In this document: positions 19,193 to 27,185 of the stretch, in pieces
How positions within the stretch are numbered: the stretch's first letter is position 1
How the letters are laid out: every line of letters begins with the position of its first letter
NCBI RefSeq assembly: GCF_000468495.1
Contig: NC_022444.1
Location: 370,200 to 416,590 of the forward strand
DNA: 46,391 nt
Origin: Megalodesulfovibrio gigas DSM 1382 = ATCC 19364
GTDB lineage: Bacteria; Desulfobacterota; Desulfovibrionia; Desulfovibrionales; Desulfovibrionaceae
Reading direction: 5' to 3'
Notes under the pieces: generated by a model
The model's input: the letters and a program-made list of their open reading frames with translations, nothing else
Databases searched by the model: none
Told to the model about the DNA's origin: nothing
Made by a program: the position numbers and the translations under genes

Positions 19193-20275
19193 CTACCCCG
19201 ACGCGCCGCTGACCCCTGCGCTTTCGAAGGTGGCCATCTCATTGATGACGGCCGCGGCGGCCCGCAGCACCTGGCAGCACAGCACAGCCCCCGTGCCTTC
19301 GCCCAGGCGCATGCCCAGGTGCAGCAGCGGCGCGCCGCCAATGCATTGCATGATGGCCTGGTGCCCCGGCTCTGCCGAGGCATGGGCAAAGATGGCGTAT
19401 TCCCGCACCAGGGGCTGAAAGGCCTGAGCCGCCACATACGCCGCCGTGGCGATGAAGCCGTCCACCACCACCAGCATGCCGCTGGCCGCGCCGCCAAGCA
19501 CCAGCCCGGCCATGCCGGCAATCTCCAGCCCGCCCAGCGCCGCAAGAATCCCCAGGGGCTCCCCGGCACGCAACACGTCCGCATGGCAGGCCAGGGCCTG
19601 GCGCACCACATCGATTTTCTTTTCGATGCCATAGGCGCTCAGACCGGTGCCCGGCCCGACCACGCCAGCCGGGTCCAGCCCCAGGAACGCGGCGAACAGG
19701 GCCGAGGCGGCAGTGGTGTTGCCGATGCCCATTTCCCCCAGGCACAGGGTGCGCACGCCTGCGGCGGCGGCCTCCTGCGCCAGTTCGATCCCAACTTCCA
19801 GGGCGCGCTGGCACTGGGCGCGGGTCATGGCCGGACCATCCAGGAAATTTGCGGTGCCCGGGGCCACCTTGCGCTGAACGAGGGTGGGATGCGGCGGGAA
19901 TTCGCCGCCGGCGCATCCAATGTCCACCACCTGCAGCGCGACACCCGCCGAACGGCACAGAACATTCACGCCCGCGCCGCCATTGACGAAATTCTGCACC
20001 ATCTGCCGGGTGACAGCCTGGGGAAAAAGGGACACGCCCGGCCCGTCCGGCCCGGCGACACCGTGATCCCCCGCCATGACGAGGCACCGCACCGGGTCCA
20101 CCTGCACAGGCAGCACGCCGCCTTGCAGCCGGAAGAGCAAGGCGGCCATTTCTTCCAGCCGACCCAGGCTTCCCTGCGGCTTGGTGAGGCTGTCCAATCG
20201 GGCCTGGGCCAAGGGACGCAGGGACGGGTCCGGCACGGTCACGCCGGCTACGGCCTGCTGCAGCAAATCACTCAT
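19193..20275 (-). CDS. cobT: Nicotinate-nucleotide--dimethylbenzimidazole phosphoribosyltransferase CobT
   Basis: Makes alpha-ribazole phosphate, activating the lower base for the nucleotide loop of cobalamin. Family blocks are clear: LTKPQGSLGRLEE, MAGDHGVAGPDG, GEMGIGNTTAASAL, GPGTGLSAYGIEKK, and near the C-terminus the ATFESAGVSG segment holding the likely catalytic glutamate. Length is about 360 aa, normal. It starts a few bases after the peroxiredoxin gene. The ATG at 20275 is given, but a TTG at 20281 has a better-spaced AGGA, so the start may be two codons earlier. Confidence 0.95.
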   Translation of the reverse strand: MSDLLQQAVAGVTVPDPSLRPLAQARLDSLTKPQGSLGRLEEMAALLFRLQGGVLPVQVDPVRCLVMAGDHGVAGPDGPGVSLFPQAVTRQMVQNFVNGGAGVNVLCRSAGVALQVVDIGCAGGEFPPHPTLVQRKVAPGTANFLDGPAMTRAQCQRALEVGIELAQEAAAAGVRTLCLGEMGIGNTTAASALFAAFLGLDPAGVVGPGTGLSAYGIEKKIDVVRQALACHADVLRAGEPLGILAALGGLEIAGMAGLVLGGAASGMLVVVDGFIATAAYVAAQAFQPLVREYAIFAHASAEPGHQAIMQCIGGAPLLHLGMRLGEGTGAVLCCQVLRAAAAVINEMATFESAGVSGASG

Positions 20276-20282
20276 GGGCAAT

Positions 20283-20864
20283 TCATTCCTTTAACGATTC
20301 CATGGCATTCACCAGATCCTGCAGATCTGGCCGCAAGTTGATGTCGTGCACGTCGATGTAGCGGATGATGCCCTTGGTGTCGATAAGGAAAATGGCGCGT
20401 TCGCTGGTGCCGTTGCTGCGCAACACCCCGTACTTCCTGGCCACCTCGCCGTGGGGCCAGAAGTCCGACAGCACCGGGAACCACAGGTTGGGCATTTGGC
20501 GTGTCCAGGCATGCAGGGTGGGCACGTTGTCCACGGTGATGCCCAGCAGGATGGTGTTGTGGGCGGCGAAGATGTTCTCCGTCATGCAGTAGCCGGGCCA
20601 CTGATCGGAACACACCGGGGTCCAGGCTGCCGGCACGAAGGAGAGCATGACGTTCTTGCGGCCGCGGTACTGGGAAAGCGTCACCGTCTCGCCGGAGATG
20701 GCCGGCAGGGTAAAATCCGGGGCCTCGTCGCCCGGTTTGAGATGCGTCTGACTGTCCACCGGGGCGAGCGTGCCGGTCTCAAACAACAGGGAGGCGTCCG
20801 TCTCCGCCTGCAGGGGTGCAGCCGTCAACATGATGCAGAGTGTCAGGAACAGGCAGACGCGCAT
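20283..20864 (-). CDS. Exported peroxiredoxin (AhpC/TSA family)
   Basis: 193 aa with a cleavable signal peptide (LFLTLCIMLTAAPLQA), so it acts in the periplasm. The thioredoxin fold carries the peroxiredoxin active site PAAWTPVC, with Thr82 and peroxidatic Cys85. A second cysteine, Cys93, lies eight residues later and could resolve the sulfenic acid. Peroxiredoxins reduce hydroperoxides. The gene sits between a thioredoxin-like gene (10 bp upstream) and cobT. The ATG has AAGGAG 6 bp upstream. The natural reductant is unknown, and the neighbouring CPHC protein is a candidate. Confidence 0.88.
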   Translation of the reverse strand: MRVCLFLTLCIMLTAAPLQAETDASLLFETGTLAPVDSQTHLKPGDEAPDFTLPAISGETVTLSQYRGRKNVMLSFVPAAWTPVCSDQWPGYCMTENIFAAHNTILLGITVDNVPTLHAWTRQMPNLWFPVLSDFWPHGEVARKYGVLRSNGTSERAIFLIDTKGIIRYIDVHDINLRPDLQDLVNAMESLKE

Positions 20865-20874
20865 GGGCGACTCC

Positions 20875-21477
20875 TTATTTGGCGGCAGCCACGCCGGTTT
20901 TCTTGAGCAACAGGGTCAGGAACGCCTGAGGATCTTCAAATGCGCCTTCGTGCAGAAACAACACCTTCCATGCGTCGCCTTCGCGCTGGGCCAGCAGATA
21001 ATGAGGAGTGCCAACCCGGCCGGTGGCCTCGCAAATGGAGAATTCCTTGTCCGGGACCAGGGGGAAGGGGATGGCGTACTGCTCCCTGAACACGCCGACC
21101 TCAAAGGCCGAATTGCCCACGCCCAGCCCCAGCAGGGTGATCTGCTTGTCCAGCCCGCGCCGGACCATCAATTCGTACATGGCCTTGATGTGCGGGGCCT
21201 CACGCTGGCAATGCGGGCAATACATCGAATAGAGTTGCAGCAGCAGGAACGGGGTACGGATGTCCGTCAGGGCAAAGGGCTTGCCCTCGGGCAGGCCCAG
21301 GATCGCGGCGTCCCTGGCGGTAAGGGGGCCGGCGAGGGTGATGGCCGGCAGGGCCTGTCCCTCGGCCGTCTTGCCCTCAACGGCCGGAGGCGCTGCAGCC
21401 TCGGCCGCAACAGGGCCATACAGCCCCAGGCACAGGGCACACAGCAGGACAACACGAATGGCAACGGCAAACGGCAT
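20875..21477 (-). CDS. Exported thioredoxin-like (TlpA/DsbE-type) protein
   Basis: 200 aa with an N-terminal signal peptide (residues about 1-26). A thioredoxin fold is indicated by the strand before the active site SMYCPHCQREAPHIKAMY (Cys87, Cys90) and a cis-proline region (RVGTPHYLL). The CPHC site and the size suggest a periplasmic thiol-disulfide oxidoreductase. A reductase role for the adjacent peroxiredoxin is plausible from the arrangement but is inference. GAGGAAG precedes the ATG and the universal stress gene ends 9 bp upstream. Confidence 0.8.
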   Translation of the reverse strand: MPFAVAIRVVLLCALCLGLYGPVAAEAAAPPAVEGKTAEGQALPAITLAGPLTARDAAILGLPEGKPFALTDIRTPFLLLQLYSMYCPHCQREAPHIKAMYELMVRRGLDKQITLLGLGVGNSAFEVGVFREQYAIPFPLVPDKEFSICEATGRVGTPHYLLAQREGDAWKVLFLHEGAFEDPQAFLTLLLKKTGVAAAK

Positions 21478-21486
21478 GTTACTTCC

Positions 21487-21948
21487 TCACGGATGCTGGG
21501 CGGTTTCGTCGTAGGGACGCACGGTGAGCACGGGGACGGGAGAATTCTTGGCGATCTTCTCCGCCACCGAGCCGAAGACCATGCGCTTGAGGCCGGCATA
21601 GCCATGGGTGCCCATGACGATGAGATCGACCTTGGCTTCCTTGGCCACAGCCAGAATGACTTCCGCCGGATACCCCGTCTCGACCCGCAGGATCGCGTCC
21701 GTCTCGGGCAGCAGCTCCGCCTTCAGGGCGTGCATGTTCTTCACGGCGCCCTCATGCACGGCATTGGCAAAGCGGGCGATATTCTCCATGCCCACCTCCA
21801 CCGCCGTGAACCGAAGCATGGGGCGGGACACATGCAGCAGCACCAGCCGGGCCTGCAGGGCCGTGGCCAGGTCCTTGGCGTAGGCCACCACGCGCGGCGT
21901 GGCCGGGGAGAAATCGACGGGGCAGAGAATGGTGCCGAATCTGGCCAT
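21487..21948 (-). CDS. Universal stress protein (UspA family)
   Basis: 153-aa single-domain cytoplasmic Usp protein. The N-terminal strand ILCPVDFSPAT and the ATP-binding pattern GTHGYAGLKRMVFGSVAE (G-2x-G-9x-G-S type) are complete, so nucleotide binding is likely. The ATG at 21948 has AAGGAG 8 bp upstream. The longer open frame upstream lacks protein character. It is the first gene of a tight four-gene unit with the thioredoxin-like, peroxiredoxin and CobT genes, which suggests induction under oxidative or envelope stress. Confidence 0.9.
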   Translation of the reverse strand: MARFGTILCPVDFSPATPRVVAYAKDLATALQARLVLLHVSRPMLRFTAVEVGMENIARFANAVHEGAVKNMHALKAELLPETDAILRVETGYPAEVILAVAKEAKVDLIVMGTHGYAGLKRMVFGSVAEKIAKNSPVPVLTVRPYDETAQHP

Positions 21949-22080
21949 GCGGGGGCTCCTTCCGGGCTGGCGGTTGCTGCGGCAGGGGAGGTGCCGGCGG
22001 CGCGAGGGGTGGGCATGGAACACACTGTGTCTGGCAGTGTAGCCCAGGGGTTGCGCGACTGGGAAGATTTTTGTGGCGGG

Positions 22081-22143
22081 CTGAAAAAAAATTGGGCGGT
22101 TTGAAAAAAAGTTGTTGACGAGTGAGGCCATCGTGCGTAGACA
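22081..22143 (+). promoter_or_regulatory. Candidate promoter of the tRNA operon
   Basis: TTGACG (22115-22120) and TAGACA (22138-22143) are spaced by 17 bp. Two A-tracts, each in the context TGAAAAAAA, lie about 20 bp apart just upstream, placing them on the same helix face, as in UP-element-like stable-RNA promoters. Transcription would begin about 45 bp before tRNA-Val. Confidence 0.55.
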
Positions 22144-22195
22144 CATTTCTCCACACGGGGCGCATCGATTCACTCCGACAGAACGATGTGCGCGT

Positions 22196-22271
22196 GGGCG
22201 GATAGCTCAGCTGGAAGAGCATCGGCCTTACAAGCCGAGGGTCACAGGTTCGAGCCCTGTTCCGCCTACCA
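22196..22271 (+). tRNA. tRNA-Val (anticodon TAC)
   Basis: A full cloverleaf is visible: acceptor stem GGGCGGA/TCCGCCT, D-loop AGCTCAGCTGGAAGAGC, anticodon loop CTTACAA with anticodon TAC, and T-arm CAGGTTCGAGCCCTG. CCA is encoded at the 3' end. The first acceptor pair is G-U. Confidence 0.97.
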
Positions 22272-22284
22272 AGTGTGACAACGC

Positions 22285-22361
22285 GGAGCCGTAGTTAAGT
22301 TGGTTATAACGCCGGCCTGTCACGTCGGAGGGCGCGAGTTCAAGTCTCGTCGGCTCCGCCA
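22285..22361 (+). tRNA. tRNA-Asp (anticodon GTC)
   Basis: Acceptor stem GGAGCCG/CGGCTCC, D-loop with TTAAGTTGGTTATAACG, anticodon loop CTGTCAC with anticodon GTC, T-arm GCGAGTTCAAGTCTCGT, discriminator G and encoded CCA. It follows tRNA-Val by 13 bp and is probably cotranscribed. Confidence 0.97.
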
Positions 22362-22370
22362 GAACGTACC

Positions 22371-22432
22371 AAGCAGCTTGGCTGCTTGTGATGACCCCCG
22401 AAGGGCTTGCCCCTTCGGGGGTTTATCTGTTC
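22371..22432 (+). terminator. Terminator of the tRNA operon
   Basis: A small hairpin AAGCAGC/GCTGCTT (22371-22387) is followed by a strong stem, CCCCCGAAGGG (22395-22405) with CCCTTCGGGGG (22411-22421), and then TTTATCTGTT. It lies 34 bp after tRNA-Asp. Confidence 0.85.
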
Positions 22433-22491
22433 TGCGCCAGTGTATTGTTGCTCGGGCTATTGCGGCGTCGAGGCAACGCCGGGGCGTCAGC

Positions 22492-22534
22492 AAAAAAATA
22501 CCGGGCGCTGAACCCGCATCAGTTCACCGCCCGG
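22492..22534 (-). terminator. Intrinsic terminator of the thiD operon
   Basis: On the minus strand the stem CCGGGCG/CGCCCGG with an inner GAAC/GTTC pair is followed by TATTTTTTT. It lies about 60 bp after the thiD stop and ends the long minus-strand unit that starts at rplU. Confidence 0.9.
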
Positions 22535-22596
22535 CATCGAAAGAAGTCTTTGGAGAGGTATCCCTCTCGCACCGACCTTTTCGCGGATAATTTTCT

Positions 22597-23463
22597 CTAC
22601 TCCCCGGCGCAGACGCAGGGGGCCATATGATCCGGCGGGCCGACACCCAGCCCCGGCGCAAAGGCCGTCTCCAGGCAACGATGCAGGTAGCGTTGCGCGC
22701 AGACCACGGCGTCTTCCAGCCCCAACCCCTGGCCCAGCCCGGCGGTAATGGCGGCGGAGAGCGTGCAGCCGGTGCCATGGGTGTGCTCGGTCTCCACGCG
22801 GGGCATGGGCAGGGCCACAGGAGCCTGGCCGGGCAGGCCCAGCCAGTCCGTAAGCCGGCCGCCCACGTCGGCGGTCTTGTCGAAGTGTCCACCCTTGAGC
22901 AGCACCGCGCCCGCGCCCAGGGCCAGCAGCCGGCGGATGGCCTCGGCCACGTCGGCCGGGGAGGCGATGGCCATGCCCGTGAGCCGTTCGGCTTCAGGGC
23001 GATTGGGCGTCACCAGGGCGGCCAGAGGCAGCACGCGCGCCGTCAGGGCCTCCACGGCGTCATCCTGCAGCAGGGCATGTCCGCTCTGGCTCATGCACAC
23101 GGGATCCACCACCAGGGGGAAGGCGGTGCCGGCCAGACGATCGGCCACTGCCTCGATGATGGCTGCGGAAAAGAGCATGCCCGTCTTGGCGGCGGCGATG
23201 GGGAACCCGGTCAGCACGGCGTCCAGCTGGGCGGCGACGAATTCGGGCGGCGGGGCATGAATGCCCGTCACCCCCAGGCCGTTCTGGGCCGTCAGGGCGG
23301 TGATGACTGTGGCGCCAAAGCCGCCCAGGACGGAAAAGGTCTTGAGATCAGCCTGAATGCCCGCGCCGCCGCCGGAATCGGACCCGGCGATGGTCAACAG
23401 ACAGGGCCGGCTAGCGGGGTGCGCTCCCCTGGGGGGCTGGGACGGCTGCGGTGTCTGATTCAT
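22597..23463 (-). CDS. thiD: Hydroxymethylpyrimidine/phosphomethylpyrimidine kinase ThiD
   Basis: Phosphorylates HMP and HMP-P in thiamine synthesis. The ribokinase-fold motifs are plain: LTIAGSDSGGGAGIQADLK, VDPVCMSQSG, LVTPNRPEAERLTG, LLKGGHFD, and the anion-hole motif HTHGTGCTLSAAI. Length is 288 aa, slightly long because of a 20-residue proline-rich N-terminus. The ATG at 23463 overlaps the end of the upstream gene by 53 bp in another frame. No closer ATG or GTG exists before the conserved core, so the overlap seems real. The protein ends with CVCAGE. Confidence 0.94.
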   Translation of the reverse strand: MNQTPQPSQPPRGAHPASRPCLLTIAGSDSGGGAGIQADLKTFSVLGGFGATVITALTAQNGLGVTGIHAPPPEFVAAQLDAVLTGFPIAAAKTGMLFSAAIIEAVADRLAGTAFPLVVDPVCMSQSGHALLQDDAVEALTARVLPLAALVTPNRPEAERLTGMAIASPADVAEAIRRLLALGAGAVLLKGGHFDKTADVGGRLTDWLGLPGQAPVALPMPRVETEHTHGTGCTLSAAITAGLGQGLGLEDAVVCAQRYLHRCLETAFAPGLGVGPPDHMAPCVCAGE

Positions 23464-24457
23464 CGAACACGCACTCCTTTTCGATGTTCTCCGGCTCCAC
23501 CTGCACCTCGCGGATGCCCTTGAGGCTCATGCCGGACTGGGCCATGACGTACAACGCCGCCAGCACCGTGGGCACGAAGAACATGAATCGCAGCACCAGG
23601 GCGATGGCCAGGGCGGTTTCCCGCTCCACCTTGAACAGGGACATGGCGAAGACGAACGCCCCCTCGAACACCCCGACCCCGCCCGGCGAGGACGGCGCGG
23701 CAAAGCCGATGGACGCCACCACGAAGACGGTGAGGGTCTGCGCGAAGGTCAGATCCAGCTCACCCATGAGCCAGATGGCGGAAAAATACACCACGGCAAA
23801 GCCGGCCCACACGATCAGGCTGTAGCCGGTCAGGGCGGCAAAAAACTGAGGGCTCACGCGACACTGCAACTGATGCATCACATCGTGGAACAGGTGCTTG
23901 ACCTTTTCCCCGGGCAGCATCTTGGCCACCAGGGCAGACAGGCCTGGCTTCCAGCGGAAGAGGATCACCGTGGCCCAGATGCCGCCCACCACCATGCCCA
24001 ACGGCGCCACCACGATGTTCTTGCCCAGCAGCACCGCCGCCACCAGTCCCATGAGCAGCAGGATGTTGAGGTCGAAGAACCGTTCCCAGAAGATCATCCC
24101 CAGGCCCTTGCCCAGGGTGAGGCCGGTCTTCTTGCGCAGGTAGTAGGCCTTGGCCACCTCGCCCAGTTTGGCCGGCAGGATGTTGTTCACCCCCAGGCAA
24201 AACACGCTGGCCTTGAGGGACACCAGCAGCGAGGCCTGCCAATGCGTCAGGTAGCTGATGCGCAGGGCCACGGGCAGGTACTGCGCCACGGACAACACCC
24301 CCGTGACCAGCAAGCCAAGCCAGCCGAACTGCTGCACCGCCAGCCAGAACTTGTCCCACTCCAGGCCCCAAAAGGCGTACACAAGACAGCCGCCCACCAG
24401 GGCGAAACGGAAGGCCGTACCAAGATGCTTCATCAGATGCGAAGAGCTGCTAGCCAT
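23411..24457 (-). CDS. Membrane protein of the UPF0104 / lysylphosphatidylglycerol synthase transmembrane-region family
   Basis: 348 aa with about eight membrane helices. Family-type segments include NNILPAKLGEVAKAYYLRKK, which follows the usual pattern of a conserved polar loop with Arg/Lys, and AAPSSPGGVGVFEGAFV, the second signature. The family covers flippase-like or transfer domains of MprF/AglD type, and most stand-alone members have no proven substrate. A soluble tail of about 35 residues ends the protein and overlaps thiD. The ribosome site is weak, and the ATG at 24433 is an alternative start. Confidence 0.8.
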   Translation of the reverse strand: MASSSSHLMKHLGTAFRFALVGGCLVYAFWGLEWDKFWLAVQQFGWLGLLVTGVLSVAQYLPVALRISYLTHWQASLLVSLKASVFCLGVNNILPAKLGEVAKAYYLRKKTGLTLGKGLGMIFWERFFDLNILLLMGLVAAVLLGKNIVVAPLGMVVGGIWATVILFRWKPGLSALVAKMLPGEKVKHLFHDVMHQLQCRVSPQFFAALTGYSLIVWAGFAVVYFSAIWLMGELDLTFAQTLTVFVVASIGFAAPSSPGGVGVFEGAFVFAMSLFKVERETALAIALVLRFMFFVPTVLAALYVMAQSGMSLKGIREVQVEPENIEKECVFDESDTAAVPAPQGSAPR

Positions 24458-24515
24458 GGAATATTCAGGGGGGTTCGTGCGATTGCAAGGCCGGGACGGC
24501 CCTCCACTACCTGCT

Positions 24516-25685
24516 TCACAGGGCTGCGTCCAGCAACATGTTGTTGCGATGGACCGCCTCTTCGTACAGGCCGGGGCCGAGCACGGCTTCGATGTCTGCC
24601 AGCTTTTTGCCCATGATCTTGCGCAGATCCTGGGCCCGGTAGTTCACCAGTCCCACGCCCAGGCAGCGGCCGTCCAGACCGCAGATGCGCACCAGCGCCC
24701 CGCGGCCGAAGCTGCCTTCCACCCCGCGAATGCCAATGGGCAAGAGACTCTTGCCATTGGTGGTCAGGGCATTGGCCGCACCGTTGTCCACCGTCAGGGT
24801 GCCCACGGGCACGGCATTGTAGGCCAGGCGATACTTGCGCTGGGGAATGCTTTTGTCGTGGGGTACGATGAAGGTGCCCAGGGCCTCGCCATCCATGGCC
24901 CGCACCAGCGCGCCGGAGATGCGGCCGGAGACGATGAGCGTGGGCGCGCCCAGCTGGGCCGCGCGCCGGGCCGCGCGCAGCTTGGAATACATGCCGCCGG
25001 TGCCCACGGCGGTCTTGCCGGAGCACATGGCTTCAAGATTCAGGGCATCGATGTCGTCGATGTGATCCAGCCGGCGGGCGTCGGGATCGTCGGCAGGGTT
25101 GGCGGTGTACACGCCATCGGCGGAGGTGAGGTTCACCAGCAGGTCGCCTTCCACCACATTGAGCAGCAGGGCGGCCAGGGTGTCGTTGTCGCCGAATTCC
25201 AGCTCTTCCACCACCACGGTGTCGTTCTCGTTCACCACGGGCACGGCGCCCCAGTTGAAGAGCACGCCGAAGGTGTTGCGGGCATTGAGAAAGCGGCGGG
25301 GGCTGCGCAGGTCGTCCCGGGTGAGGAGCAGTTGCGCGGTGACGATGCCGCGCCGGGCGAAGGCCTGATCGTAGGCGTGCATGAGCCGGCTTTGCCCCAC
25401 GGCAGACGCGGCCTGACGATCCGGCATGCCCTTGATGACGCGGCACTTTTCCGAGGTGCAGATCACGCCGCGCCCTGCGGCCACTGCCCCGGAGGAGACC
25501 AGCGCCACCTGCAGCCCGCGGGCCATGAGCTGGGAAATCTGGTCGGCCAGCTGCTCGATGACGGCATCGTCAATGCCCGTCTTGCCGGTGAGCACTGCGC
25601 TGCCCACCTTGACCACCACCCGTCGCGCCTTGGCCAGCCACTGGCGACGCACCGCCAGTTGGGCATCATCCTGCGTCGTTGTCAT
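24516..25685 (-). CDS. proB: Glutamate 5-kinase ProB
   Basis: First enzyme of proline synthesis, phosphorylating glutamate. The amino-acid-kinase domain shows VVVKVGSAVLTG, VSSGAVAAGRGV, VVNENDTVVVEELEFGDND and GTGGMYSKLRAARRA. A C-terminal PUA domain follows from about residue 290 (VGTLTVDNGAANAL onward). Length is 389 aa, normal for the two-domain form. AGGGA lies 8 bp before the ATG, and obgE ends 14 bp upstream. The rpmA-obgE-proB order is common in proteobacteria and related groups. Confidence 0.97.
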   Translation of the reverse strand: MTTTQDDAQLAVRRQWLAKARRVVVKVGSAVLTGKTGIDDAVIEQLADQISQLMARGLQVALVSSGAVAAGRGVICTSEKCRVIKGMPDRQAASAVGQSRLMHAYDQAFARRGIVTAQLLLTRDDLRSPRRFLNARNTFGVLFNWGAVPVVNENDTVVVEELEFGDNDTLAALLLNVVEGDLLVNLTSADGVYTANPADDPDARRLDHIDDIDALNLEAMCSGKTAVGTGGMYSKLRAARRAAQLGAPTLIVSGRISGALVRAMDGEALGTFIVPHDKSIPQRKYRLAYNAVPVGTLTVDNGAANALTTNGKSLLPIGIRGVEGSFGRGALVRICGLDGRCLGVGLVNYRAQDLRKIMGKKLADIEAVLGPGLYEEAVHRNNMLLDAAL

Positions 25686-25699
25686 GGCGTGATCCCTGC

Positions 25700-27085
25700 T
25701 TACGGCCGGCGTGCCTGACCGTCCTGACTGGCCTGACTGGTCTGGCAGTCGCCCTTGACGTGGGCGAGCATGTCCCAGATGGCCGCCAGCAGTTGCTCCA
25801 CCCCGCGTTTTTCCAGGGCGGAGATGAAATAGACGCGCATGCCGTCCGCCTGGGCCCGGGCCTTGAGGGTCTGGATCTGTTCGGGCGTCAGCAGGTCGAT
25901 TTTATTGAGGACGCGCAGCTGCGGTTTTTCCAGCAAGGCGGGATCAAAGGCAGCCATCTCCTCATCCACCAGCCGGAAGCCGGACCAGGGATCAATCTGC
26001 TCCTGCTCCTCGTCCTCGGCCGGGTCATAGACGCGCTGGTCCACGTCCTCGGCGGAGAGGATATGCACCAGGCAGCGCGTGCGTTCCACATGCTTGAGGA
26101 AGCGCACGCCCAGGCCCTGGCCAAGGTGCGCGCCTTCGATGAGGCCGGGGATGTCGGCCATGACGAAGCGCTCGCCCAGGTCTGCGCCAGGACCTTCCAT
26201 CACCACGCCCAGGTTGGGCGTGAGGGTGGTAAAGGGATAGTTGGCGATCTTGGGACGCGCCTGGGATACGGCGGCAATGAACGTGGACTTGCCGGCATTG
26301 GGCAGGCCCACCAGCCCCACATCGGCCAAAATTTTCAGCTCCAGCCGCAGCTTGCGCTCCTGGCCGGATTCGCCGGGCTGGGCAAAACGAGGTGCGCGCA
26401 TGGTGGAGGACTTGAAATGGACGTTGCCCTTGCCGCCACGGCCGCCCTTGACTGCCAGCCAGCGCTTGCCGGGAGTGTCCAGATCGGCCACCAGCACACC
26501 ACGGACGCCCTCGGGGTTGGCGTTGATGGCGTCGTCCTCGCCTGCGGCATCGTCGTCGCAATCGTCCTCGCAACTGGCGATGCAGCCCTCGTCATCCATG
26601 GGGACAGGATCGCTGCCGATGTCTTCGCTGTCGTCGTCATCGGGCTCGTCGCCGGTGTAGCCGTCCAGGGCGAGCATTTCCTCGATGTCCAGGGGCTCGT
26701 TGGCGCGCCAGTTGAGCTGGGGCGGCGCCAGGAAGCCGTCCTCGGAAGGGGCCTTGGGCGTGTCTTCCACCTCGGCCTTTGGCAGGGGCAGCTCATAAAT
26801 GAGGGTGCCCACGGGCACCTTGATGATGAGATCCCGGCCCGCACGGCCATAGCGCTGCTGGCCCATGCCGTACTGGCCGTTCTCGGCGCCGTAGCGACGC
26901 TTGAGACGGAAGTCGTACAGGGTCAGCAAATCTGCGGTAGCTTCGAACCAGATATCGCCACCGTGGCCGCCGTCGCCGCCATCGGGGCCGCCGCGGGGGA
27001 TGAACTTCTCGCGGCGAAAGGAGACGCTCCCGCGCCCACCGTTGCCGGAGCGCACGGTGATGACAGCTTCGTCAACGAACTTCAT
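25700..27085 (-). CDS. obgE: Ribosome-associated GTPase ObgE/CgtA with an acidic insertion
   Basis: Conserved GTPase acting in 50S maturation and stress response. The glycine-rich Obg domain is clear (VRSGNGGRGSVSFRREKFIP, GGDGGHGGDIWF, KGGRGGKGNVHF). The G domain has GLPNAGKST (G1), the PFTT switch, DIPGLIEGA (G3), NKID (G4) and SAL (G5). Length is 461 aa against about 340-390 usually. The extra length is mostly an insertion of about 99 residues (99-197) between VPVGTLIYE and LVADLDTPGKRW, full of Asp and Glu and carrying CIASCEDDC. A smaller acidic stretch follows the G3 region. It lies between rpmA and proB. Confidence 0.96.
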   Translation of the reverse strand: MKFVDEAVITVRSGNGGRGSVSFRREKFIPRGGPDGGDGGHGGDIWFEATADLLTLYDFRLKRRYGAENGQYGMGQQRYGRAGRDLIIKVPVGTLIYELPLPKAEVEDTPKAPSEDGFLAPPQLNWRANEPLDIEEMLALDGYTGDEPDDDDSEDIGSDPVPMDDEGCIASCEDDCDDDAAGEDDAINANPEGVRGVLVADLDTPGKRWLAVKGGRGGKGNVHFKSSTMRAPRFAQPGESGQERKLRLELKILADVGLVGLPNAGKSTFIAAVSQARPKIANYPFTTLTPNLGVVMEGPGADLGERFVMADIPGLIEGAHLGQGLGVRFLKHVERTRCLVHILSAEDVDQRVYDPAEDEEQEQIDPWSGFRLVDEEMAAFDPALLEKPQLRVLNKIDLLTPEQIQTLKARAQADGMRVYFISALEKRGVEQLLAAIWDMLAHVKGDCQTSQASQDGQARRP

Positions 27086-27125
27086 GGAGAGGCCTCGGGC
27101 ACGCGCCAGAAAAACACGATGACAA

Positions 27126-27160
27126 AGAGGGCGAAAGACGCAAGGCGCCCTTCACCCTCT
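27126..27160. terminator. Hairpin between rpmA and obgE
   Basis: AGAGGG (27126-27131) pairs with CCCTCT (27155-27160), with further inner pairs. In the transcribed direction it is followed by TTTGTC. It may be a weak terminator or processing site that lets the ribosomal protein genes be expressed more than obgE. Confidence 0.45.
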
Positions 27161-27185
27161 TCCAAAAGCATGGAAACGCGCAGGC

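Noticed and set aside
25715-25750. Short tandem repeats of CTGACTGG-like units near the end of obgE.
   Set aside because: They code for the TSQASQDGQ tail of ObgE in frame and are too short and imperfect to count as a separate repeat feature.
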